A stretch of DNA of 7,616 nucleotides. It comes from Flavobacteriaceae bacterium (GTDB taxonomy: Bacteria > Bacteroidota > Bacteroidia > Flavobacteriales > Flavobacteriaceae). Each line of letters starts with the position of its first letter. Within the stretch, counting starts at the first letter, position 1. The stretch is taken from assembly GCA_003511845.1 (NCBI GenBank), contig DOIV01000335.1, positions 1-7,616 of the forward strand. Reading direction: 5' to 3'. Shown one piece after another: positions 1 through 5,751 of the stretch. The notes beneath the pieces are model-generated. The model was not told the DNA's origin. It saw only the letters and a program-made list of their open reading frames with translations, and did no database searches. The position numbers were made by a program, and so were the translations under genes.

Positions 1-27
1 AAACTATTTAATAAGTATAAAATTAAA

Positions 28-531
28 ATGATGAATATTTCAGAAAACAAAAAGTACGTAGAAAATATTTTAAATGCACCAATAGGTCAATACATTGAAC
101 AAAAAGGAGCTGAAATTCTTTCTTTATGTGTGTCAAAAGAGTTAAAACTTCAAGCAGATGAATTTTTATTTCACAAAGGAGATTTAACCGAAGGTTTTTA
201 CCTTGTAACCAAAGGAAGACTGGCTTTAGTACAAGAATTAAAAAACGGTAAATTACACTTCTTACATGTTTTACAAAAAGGAGATATGGTTGGTGAATTG
301 AGTTTTATTGATGACACACCACATATTGTTTCTGTTGTGGCTTTAAATGACTCGACAGTATACCAATTTAAAGCAGAAAGCATTAAGCCTTTAATTTTAT
401 CTGAACCTATGTTTATGTTTAATTTTATGCGAGCCATTATAAAACGTGTTCATCATACAGTTAGAGCAATAAACAGAAAACAAAAAGATCTTTCAGATTA
501 TATATCCTCTGGTGGTAAAGGGCGTGTGTAA
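28..531 (+). CDS. Stand-alone cyclic-nucleotide-binding-like domain protein (Crp/Fnr sensor fold without a DNA-binding domain)
   Basis: The 167-residue product is a single cNMP-binding beta-roll. A helical start (about 1-35) leads into the strand pattern around F46-H49-K50-G51-D52, then G57-F58-Y59 and K62-G63, and the phosphate-cassette region V88-G89-E90-L91-S92 to T97-P98-H99. A helix with basic residues (about 126-150) follows. In nucleotide-binding members of the family the residue after this proline is an arginine that contacts the cyclic phosphate; here it is H99, so true cAMP or cGMP binding is doubtful. A Crp/Fnr regulator would be about 60-70 residues longer, with a helix-turn-helix, and none is present. 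Two ATGs stand in tandem at 28 and 31, and either could be the start. The gene converges on hypX with only 17 bp between the stop codons and no obvious terminator hairpin. A sensory or protein-interaction role is inference; the substrate is unknown. Confidence 0.85.
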   Translation: MMNISENKKYVENILNAPIGQYIEQKGAEILSLCVSKELKLQADEFLFHKGDLTEGFYLVTKGRLALVQELKNGKLHFLHVLQKGDMVGELSFIDDTPHIVSVVALNDSTVYQFKAESIKPLILSEPMFMFNFMRAIIKRVHHTVRAINRKQKDLSDYISSGGKGRV

Positions 532-548
532 AATTGTAAATAACGCTT

Positions 549-2288
549 TTATTCTTCTTCAATATAATTAATATTTTCCCATTTTCGTTTTCTGTAAATT
601 TCTCTTCGGTTACGATATAAATTTTTAACTGTTTCAGAAGTAGAATCGGATATTTTATGTACAAAACAGTAGCGTTTGTAATTATAGTCCATATTATTGT
701 CGAAGAAATTTTTATGCATTTTTTCTAATTCTTCTTTGCGATAATTGACTAAAGGTTTATTCCGTTCATCTTTTTTACGCTGAAAATGTTTTGCTTTAAT
801 TAGTTTATCAAAATAAGGTAAATTGATAATCTCTTGGGCTTGTTGTTTTACATTATTAACAAATTCAGTATTAGTTTCTCCGTAAAAACCATCAATTAAA
901 CCAATTTCAAGAGCCACATCAACTCCCCAAGGCAAACAGTCTTCTGTAAAACGTTCTGCTTTTTTAAAACCAATACGTTTGGGTAAAAGATACGTCCAAT
1001 ATTCAGAACCATATAAGCCCATATTTTTGGTATGAGGATTTAAAACAATACCGTTTCTACATAAAACTTTATCGGCTGCTAAAGCCAATGAAACGCCTCC
1101 AGCACCAGCATTTCCTTGTAATACAGAAACAATATAGTGTTCTGTAGAATTAATAATTTCTAAAATTAAATCGTCAATCGCATTGATGTTTTCCCAAGAT
1201 TCTTTAGCTGGATTATTGGAGTTTTCAATTACGTTTAAGTGAATACCGTTAGACCAAACATCTTTACCTCCCATCAATACAATGAGTTTTGCTCTTTTTT
1301 TAGTTTCAATAATGGCATCTCTTAATCTATTACATTGGTCAGAACTCATTGCTCCGTTATAAAAATCGAAATATAAATAACCTATTTCACCATCTTGTTC
1401 AAAACGTATTTCTTGCCATGTTTCTCCTTCAAAATTTTCAAATGGACTCCGATTAGAAATAGGAATTTCATTTGCCAATTCACCTAAAGCAAGGATAGCA
1501 GGTAATTTTACTTGACCTTCATTTAATGATTTTAAATGTGTTATCCATATAGCATTGTTTTTAGTAGCAATACAAATGGCATTGTTTCTTTGTGCTACAA
1601 TACTTCCATATCTTCCTTTTAATCTTGTTTCTAGATGAGCTCCATAACAATAGTAGTCATTATCAAAAAGTGTAATTAAAACACCAGGAGAACTATCAGC
1701 AGCATTTATTTTATGTATAATCTCATTAGTATCATCTTCCCAAGAGAAAGTAAAATCTTTTTGAGTGGTTTTGTTATTCCATTTTCCAATAATTTCAGAG
1801 TTTGAATAATCAAGTGGCTCAGGTTTAAAAGTAATGTTTTTAAAATTATCTAGAGCTTGTATAATTCCTTTAGATGCTGCTTGAGTTACTTCATTTCTGT
1901 ATATTTCACCTTTACTAACACTTCTCATTATAAACTCATTATATGCCCAAACTGGACCAGCATCCATTTTCTCTACAGCTTCTAAAATGGTAACACCCCA
2001 TGTTTTTTCTTGTCTTAAAATAGCCCAATCTAATGAAGATGCTCCTCGGTCTCCTTTAATACCGGGATGAACAATTAAACAGGTGTAATTTTCATAAATT
2101 TCTTTCGGAATTTTACTTGTTAAAAATGGAGCAATAATTAATTTTGGTTTATACTTTTCGGTTTCATTTATCAATTGTTCAGATGAAATTGGAATAACCA
2201 CATGAACTTGATAGTTCAATCTATCTAACTCAATCCACAGGCGTTGAGCCATTCCGTTAAAAGCAGTTGTGATGAACTGAATTTTCAT
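549..2288 (-). CDS. hypX: HypX/HoxX, CO-ligand-forming [NiFe]-hydrogenase maturation protein
   Basis: The 579-residue protein is a two-domain fusion. Its N-terminal half resembles N10-formyl-tetrahydrofolate transferases, with a core H74-P75-G76 followed by G79-D80-R81-G82 and S84-S85-L86-D87-W88. The later segment K107-M108-D109-A110-G111-P112 matches the formyltransferase catalytic Asp loop. A middle region (about 180-280) resembles the C-terminal formyltransferase domain. The C-terminal half is a crotonase (enoyl-CoA hydratase-like) domain, with a loop around G340-G341-K342-D343 to S346-N347-G348 and the glycine-rich Q391-G392-N393-A394-G395-A396-G397-G398. In this family the first half transfers the formyl group to CoA and the second releases CO from formyl-CoA. 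That CO becomes the active-site iron ligand when hydrogenase matures in air. The characteristic tail motif Y516-R517-K518-E519-E520-L521 to F542-V543-H544-K545 is present, followed by about 34 mostly charged residues. The ATG at 2288 matches the expected N-terminus. It lies 30 bp after the hypD stop, so co-transcription is likely. It acts in the cytoplasm. Confidence 0.95.
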   Translation of the reverse strand: MKIQFITTAFNGMAQRLWIELDRLNYQVHVVIPISSEQLINETEKYKPKLIIAPFLTSKIPKEIYENYTCLIVHPGIKGDRGASSLDWAILRQEKTWGVTILEAVEKMDAGPVWAYNEFIMRSVSKGEIYRNEVTQAASKGIIQALDNFKNITFKPEPLDYSNSEIIGKWNNKTTQKDFTFSWEDDTNEIIHKINAADSSPGVLITLFDNDYYCYGAHLETRLKGRYGSIVAQRNNAICIATKNNAIWITHLKSLNEGQVKLPAILALGELANEIPISNRSPFENFEGETWQEIRFEQDGEIGYLYFDFYNGAMSSDQCNRLRDAIIETKKRAKLIVLMGGKDVWSNGIHLNVIENSNNPAKESWENINAIDDLILEIINSTEHYIVSVLQGNAGAGGVSLALAADKVLCRNGIVLNPHTKNMGLYGSEYWTYLLPKRIGFKKAERFTEDCLPWGVDVALEIGLIDGFYGETNTEFVNNVKQQAQEIINLPYFDKLIKAKHFQRKKDERNKPLVNYRKEELEKMHKNFFDNNMDYNYKRYCFVHKISDSTSETVKNLYRNRREIYRKRKWENINYIEEE

Positions 2289-2318
2289 GTCAAATAATAG
2301 ATTTTCAATAAATTAAAT

Positions 2319-3410
2319 TTATTCTACGAAATCTGAAAAATGGTAATAGGCAGCACAGGCACCTTCACTACTAACCATAGGTGCACCTAATGGGAATTGA
2401 GGAGTGCATGTTTTCCCAAACTCTGGGCATTGTATAGGTTTAATTATTCCTTTCATAATATCTCCCGCCAAACAGGCTTGATTTTCTTCAGCTTCTTCAA
2501 TATTTACATTGAATTTTTGCATAGCATTAAAAGCGACATATTCTTGCTTAACTCCATACCCACTCATTGGTATGTTTTCCATTCCTCTCCATACTCTATC
2601 GGTAATTTCAAAAACTTTAGCAATAATATCTTGTGCAGATTCATTTCCTTCCTCTGTCACAATTCTTGAATATTGGTTTTCTACTTCAAAACGCCCTTCT
2701 TCTAATTGTTGAATGGTCATTAAAATTCCTTGTAAAATATCTAAAGGTTCAAATCCAGTAACTACAATTGGTACTTTAAATTTTTCTACCAGTGGATAAT
2801 ACTCCCAATAGCCCATTATGGTACAAACATGACCAGCAGCTAAAAATCCGTCAATATGACTATCAACATCTTCCATTACATTTTCTATAGCTGGCGGTAC
2901 AATTACATGAGATGTTAAAATAGAATAATTTGTAATTCCCAATTTTTCTGCATGAATTACTGAAAGAGCATTTGCAGGAGCTGTTGTTTCAAAGCCCACA
3001 GCAAAAAATACAATTTCCTTATCGGGATTATCTTTAGCAATATTTACAGCTTCTAAAGGTGAATATAAAATGCGAATATCAGCACCTTGAGCTTTTGCTT
3101 CTAAAATACTTTTTTTAGAACCAGGTACTCGAATCATATCACCAAAACTACACAATACAACACCTTTTTCTTCGGCTAAATAAATGGCTTTATCTATTAA
3201 ATGCAACGGTGTAACACAAACAGGACAACCTGGGCCGTGTACCATAGTTATTTCTTTTGGCAACACGCTTAATATTCCGTTTTTCACTAAACTATGGGTT
3301 TGACCACCACAAACTTCCATTATTTTCCAAGGCTTAGTAACTGTTTTTTTGATTTCTTCTAAAACCTTTAATGCTAATTCTGGATTTCTATATTCGGTTA
3401 AGTATTTCAA
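2319..3410 (-). CDS. hypD: HypD, [NiFe]-hydrogenase Fe(CN)2CO cofactor assembly scaffold
   Basis: The 363-residue product has the normal HypD length and all its hallmark motifs. These are C34-G35-G36-Q37-T38-H39, then G59-P60-G61-C62-P63-V64-C65, G139-F140-E141-T142-T143-A144-P145, and a C-terminal region with four cysteines (C313, C328, C335, C352) of the kind that holds the [4Fe-4S] cluster. With HypC, HypD carries the iron while cyanide (via HypF/HypE) and CO are attached, and the complex passes the group to the hydrogenase large subunit in the cytoplasm. No catalytic cysteine is missing, so the protein should be functional. The start is unusual. Homologues begin at this MKYLTEYR-type sequence, but the codon here is TTG (3410-3408), and no ATG occurs between it and an in-frame stop at 3437-3435. 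The start lies inside a short upstream frame that looks like a hypC remnant (3388-3483), so translation may be coupled to it. hypX follows after 30 bp. Confidence 0.95.
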   Translation of the reverse strand: MKYLTEYRNPELALKVLEEIKKTVTKPWKIMEVCGGQTHSLVKNGILSVLPKEITMVHGPGCPVCVTPLHLIDKAIYLAEEKGVVLCSFGDMIRVPGSKKSILEAKAQGADIRILYSPLEAVNIAKDNPDKEIVFFAVGFETTAPANALSVIHAEKLGITNYSILTSHVIVPPAIENVMEDVDSHIDGFLAAGHVCTIMGYWEYYPLVEKFKVPIVVTGFEPLDILQGILMTIQQLEEGRFEVENQYSRIVTEEGNESAQDIIAKVFEITDRVWRGMENIPMSGYGVKQEYVAFNAMQKFNVNIEEAEENQACLAGDIMKGIIKPIQCPEFGKTCTPQFPLGAPMVSSEGACAAYYHFSDFVE

Positions 3411-3483
3411 TTTCTTCTTCTTCTTTATGTGTAATTATTAAAACCATTCTTACTTTGCCCATTTTTAAGATAGATTTAATTTT
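3388..3483 (-). pseudogene. Possible collapsed hypC remnant overlapping the hypD start
   Basis: Directly upstream of hypD, where hypC normally lies, one open frame runs from just after an in-frame TGA (3486-3484) to a TAG at 3390-3388 inside hypD. Its first part reads KIKSILKMGKVR. This resembles the HypC stretch after the start motif (…PGKI.SI) joined to the conserved MGKV(D/S)FGGI segment. The second part, VLIITHKEEEEIEILNRI, resembles the HypC C-terminus (VIVH.GFA…DEEEA…L). A full HypC is about 75-90 residues with an essential Cys2 after the initiator Met; here that start and the middle are absent. An ATG at 3462 could still give a 24-residue peptide. The reading as two or more internal deletions is inference from remembered family patterns. 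Position, strand and overlap with hypD support it, but the frame is short and a chance resemblance is possible. Confidence 0.35.
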
Positions 3484-3511
3484 TCATACAGTAAAAACAG
3501 CTTTGATTATG

Positions 3512-3519
3512 CAAATATA
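3512..3519 (-). promoter_or_regulatory. Candidate -7 box for the hyp genes
   Basis: On the minus strand this reads TATATTTG, a full match to the Bacteroidota -7 consensus TAnnTTTG. It would start a transcript near 3505-3500, reading into the hypC-like remnant and hypD. No clear TTG -33 element is seen about 20 bp upstream. In such AT-rich DNA the box could occur by chance. Confidence 0.3.
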
Positions 3520-3528
3520 TAAAATAGA

Positions 3529-3542
3529 TTGAATAACTTCAG
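3529..3542 (-). promoter_or_regulatory. Weak FNR-like inverted repeat upstream of the hyp genes
   Basis: TTGAA-TAAC-TTCAG is an inverted repeat with four of five base pairs complementary and a 4-bp spacer, the geometry of FNR boxes (TTGAT-N4-ATCAA). Its centre is about 20 bp upstream of the candidate minus-strand -7 box. That is closer than an activator would normally sit, so a regulatory role is speculative. Confidence 0.2.
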
Positions 3543-3563
3543 TTTGATACAGCATAAATCAAT

Positions 3564-3578
3564 TATTTTAGGGTATTT
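3564..3578 (+). repeat. Left inverted repeat of the IS remnant
   Basis: TATTTTAGGGTATTT pairs with the complement of 3938-3952 (TATTTCAGGGTATTT on the opposite strand) with one mismatch. The match stops immediately outside this segment and degrades inside it, as expected for a terminal repeat. Confidence 0.7.
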
Positions 3579-3648
3579 ATAAAATTTAATAGATTATAAA
3601 TCATATATTTATATGTCATTTGCCTTATAAAAGCACAATTTAACTAAA

Positions 3649-3912
3649 ATGTACAAAACACAAGAAAAAAAAGGATTATCGGATGAAGAATTTACCCGAG
3701 AACATTTATCAGCTATAGGGAATCCCTTAGAAGAGATTAGCAAAGTAATAGATAGGGAGTTATTAGAAAGTAAATTACTCAATACCAACAAAAAGAATAA
3801 TGCAGGAGCGAAGCCTTATGATGTAGTGCTGCTGTTCAAAACACTAATTATCCAACGTTATTATGGTTTAGGAGACAGTCAAGAGAACCTACCTATAGGG
3901 GTTAATTTTTAA
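3649..3912 (+). pseudogene. Truncated IS5-family transposase, N-terminal part
   Basis: This 87-residue frame matches the amino-terminal region of IS5-type transposases with the DUF772 domain. It has the opening MYKTQEKKGL, a conserved NAGAKPYDVV segment (about 51-60) and the helix LFKTLIIQRYYGLGD (about 62-76). In full-length relatives the sequence continues from GLGDSQ into the rest of the domain and then the DDE catalytic core. Here, after Q78 (3882), it switches to ENLPIGVNF and stops at 3910-3912, only 25 bp before the right inverted repeat. All catalytic acidic residues are therefore missing. The last nine residues may be the true C-terminus brought into frame by the deletion, or an accidental read-out; I cannot tell which. 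It is not a working gene. Confidence 0.85.
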
Positions 3913-3937
3913 TTTCATGTTCGTAGTTCAAATAATA

Positions 3938-3952
3938 AAATACCCTGAAATA
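3938..3952 (-). repeat. Right inverted repeat of the IS remnant
   Basis: AAATACCCTGAAATA is the inverted copy of 3564-3578 with one mismatch. Its outer edge lies 13 bp before the candidate -7 box of cydD, so the IS end forms part of the upstream promoter region. Confidence 0.7.
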
Positions 3953-3965
3953 TAATCTCTTTTGT

Positions 3966-3973
3966 TATTTTTG
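3966..3973 (+). promoter_or_regulatory. Candidate -7 box of the cydDC operon
   Basis: TATTTTTG fits the Bacteroidota consensus TAnnTTTG and is identical to the box found upstream of cydA (7464-7471). It would place the transcript start near 3977, some 18 bp before the cydD ATG. The -33 position would fall inside the IS inverted repeat, where no TTG is visible. Confidence 0.4.
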
Positions 3974-3994
3974 CTTAAAATTTGTAATGTACTA

Positions 3995-5749
3995 ATGAGT
4001 AAAATCAACCTATTTATTAAAGAGCAAGTAAAAACAAGTCGCAATGAGCTATACTTAGCCATTGGACTTGGTGGTTTATCTGGCTTATTGGTCATTTTTC
4101 AAGCCTGGTTGATGGCAACCATGATAAGTGATGTCATTTTTAAAGAAGCACAATTAGCTGAACTTCAAAACCGATTATGGTATTTGATAATTATTTTTAT
4201 TATTAGAGCTATTTTGAATTGGACTTCAAATTTATCCGCTTTTAAAGCAGTTATAAAAATAAAACTTGATTTAAGAGATAAAATACACCGCCATATTCAA
4301 AAAATAGGACCAGTTCATGCTACAAAAAAACATAGTGGCTCCGATGTTAATACAATGATAGATGGTGTTGAAGCAATAGAAAAATATTACACATCTTATA
4401 TACCAGGAATTGCCTTTGTATCTATATTACCTTTGGCATATATTATAGTTACATTTCCATTTGATTGGATTTCTGGTCTTGTACTATTAGTAACTGCACC
4501 AATAATTGTATTCTTTATGATTATGATTGGTCAAGGTGCAGAAAAACTGAACCAAGAACAATGGCGACAATTATCCAGACTAAGCAGTCATTTTATTGAT
4601 ACCATTCAAGGCTTGCCTACCTTAAAAATCTTTAATGCTGCAAAACGAGAAGCTGCTATAATAGCAAAATTAGCTGACGAATATAGAGAACGAACTATGT
4701 CAGTTCTTAAAGTTGCATTTTTATCCTCTTTATTATTAGAATTTTTCTCATCTATTGGTGTGGCAATTGTTGCGGTGCTTATTGGTTTTAGATTACTTGA
4801 TGGTAATATGGAATTTGTAGATGGTCTATTTGTGTTGCTTCTTGCTCCAGAATATTATTTATCCATTAGAAATATGGGAGGAAATTACCACGCAAAAATG
4901 GAAGGTATTGGTGCTGCAGAACAAATAATAGAAATATTAGATAGAGGTGATTTTACTAAAAATACCGATACTAACCTTTTAAAATCAGACCTTAATTTAA
5001 CCAACAATAAAAGTATTTCGATAGCATTTAATAACCTATCGTTTTCTTATGAAAAAGACAGGCAAGCATTAACTAATTTTAATTTGAAAATTCCAGCAAA
5101 TAAACGTACTGTTTTAATAGGCGAAAGTGGCTCTGGAAAAAGTACTATAGTAAATTTAATTTTAGGTTTTATACAAACTAATGAAGGTGAAATATTGGTT
5201 AACAATAAGGATATTTCTAAAATTTCCTTGGAAACTTGGAGAAAAAATATTGCATGGCTACCACAACAAGCACATTTATTTCAAGGCACAATAGCTGACA
5301 ACATCCGTTTAGGAAAAGAAAATGCTACAGAACATGAAGTAAAAGAAGCTGCTCGTTTAGCTTTTTGCGATGAATTTATTGAAAAACTACCTGAAACTTA
5401 CAATACCATTATAGGAGAAAGAGGTGCTGGACTTTCTGGAGGGCAAATACAACGCATTGCACTTGCCCGTACTTTTTTAAAAGATGCTCCTTTATTAATC
5501 TTAGATGAAGCGTCTGCAAATTTAGATAGAGAAAGTGAAAAACTGATTGAAAAGAGTATTGACATGTTATCTGAAAATAGAACCGTTATTATCATTGCTC
5601 ACAAGCTTCATACTATTGAAAAGGCAGATCAAATTGTACTAATTAAAAACGGAACTGTTCTAAATACAGGAACACATAAACAACTTATTAATAATAATGA
5701 ACACTATCAAGAGTTAATAAAGAAGTATCACGAAACATTTACAATTTAG
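3995..5749 (+). CDS. cydD: CydD, ABC transporter subunit for cytochrome bd assembly
   Basis: The 584-residue protein fuses an N-terminal six-helix membrane domain (helices roughly 20-45, 61-80, 136-153, 158-180, 240-266, 273-290) to a C-terminal ATPase. The segment L282-L283-A284-P285-E286-Y287-Y288 leading to Y298-H299-A300 is typical of CydD rather than of other exporters. The ATPase has Walker A G376-ESGSGKS-T384, signature L480-S481-G482-G483-Q484, Walker B L500-LIL-D504-E505 and H-loop H536, so this site looks catalytically complete. With CydC it forms an inner-membrane heterodimer required for haem-containing cytochrome bd; whether its substrate is a thiol compound or haem is debated. 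A TTG-initiated extension back to 3962 is possible, but those eleven residues overlap the likely promoter. The ATG at 3995, giving MSKINLF, is preferred. cydC follows after 2 bp, so the two are translated together. Confidence 0.93.
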   Translation: MSKINLFIKEQVKTSRNELYLAIGLGGLSGLLVIFQAWLMATMISDVIFKEAQLAELQNRLWYLIIIFIIRAILNWTSNLSAFKAVIKIKLDLRDKIHRHIQKIGPVHATKKHSGSDVNTMIDGVEAIEKYYTSYIPGIAFVSILPLAYIIVTFPFDWISGLVLLVTAPIIVFFMIMIGQGAEKLNQEQWRQLSRLSSHFIDTIQGLPTLKIFNAAKREAAIIAKLADEYRERTMSVLKVAFLSSLLLEFFSSIGVAIVAVLIGFRLLDGNMEFVDGLFVLLLAPEYYLSIRNMGGNYHAKMEGIGAAEQIIEILDRGDFTKNTDTNLLKSDLNLTNNKSISIAFNNLSFSYEKDRQALTNFNLKIPANKRTVLIGESGSGKSTIVNLILGFIQTNEGEILVNNKDISKISLETWRKNIAWLPQQAHLFQGTIADNIRLGKENATEHEVKEAARLAFCDEFIEKLPETYNTIIGERGAGLSGGQIQRIALARTFLKDAPLLILDEASANLDRESEKLIEKSIDMLSENRTVIIIAHKLHTIEKADQIVLIKNGTVLNTGTHKQLINNNEHYQELIKKYHETFTI

Positions 5750-5751
5750 CA

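Larger units (their letters stand above)
3564..3952 (+). mobile_element. Internally deleted IS5-type insertion sequence (389 bp, both ends kept)
   Basis: The segment is bounded by inverted repeats that match at 14 of 15 positions (3564-3578 and 3938-3952). Between them is the 5' part of an IS5-family (DUF772-type) transposase gene that breaks off near 3883. A complete relative would be well over 1 kb, so most of the coding region has been lost and the result is MITE-like in layout. It cannot transpose by itself but keeps the ends a related transposase could act on. It sits between the hyp genes and cydDC. I found no convincing target-site duplication; the AT-rich flanks make 2-4-bp duplications ambiguous. 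Confidence 0.75.

Noticed and set aside
532..548. Bidirectional terminator between the convergent stops of the cNMP gene and hypX
   Set aside because: The 17-bp gap contains no inverted repeat capable of forming a stable hairpin.
2397..2712. Two overlapping plus-strand frames inside hypD
   Set aside because: They are antisense to the conserved C-terminal half of hypD and show no independent domain.
3411..3424. GAA/TTC trinucleotide repeat just before the hypD start, considered as a phase-variation tract
   Set aside because: Only four units are present, and changes by whole units would not shift any frame. It is equally well explained as the Glu-rich end of the hypC-like remnant.
3544..3562. 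TTGAT and ATCAA half-sites read as an FNR box
   Set aside because: The halves are 9 bp apart instead of 4, which does not fit the dimer geometry of this family.
3609..3791. A 60-codon minus-strand frame over the transposase fragment
   Set aside because: It is antisense to a recognisable transposase N-terminus, with low-complexity serine/leucine-rich sequence and no motif.
3962..3994. TTG-initiated N-terminal extension of CydD
   Set aside because: The extra residues overlap the likely -7 box, and the in-frame ATG at 3995 gives a normal CydD N-terminus.
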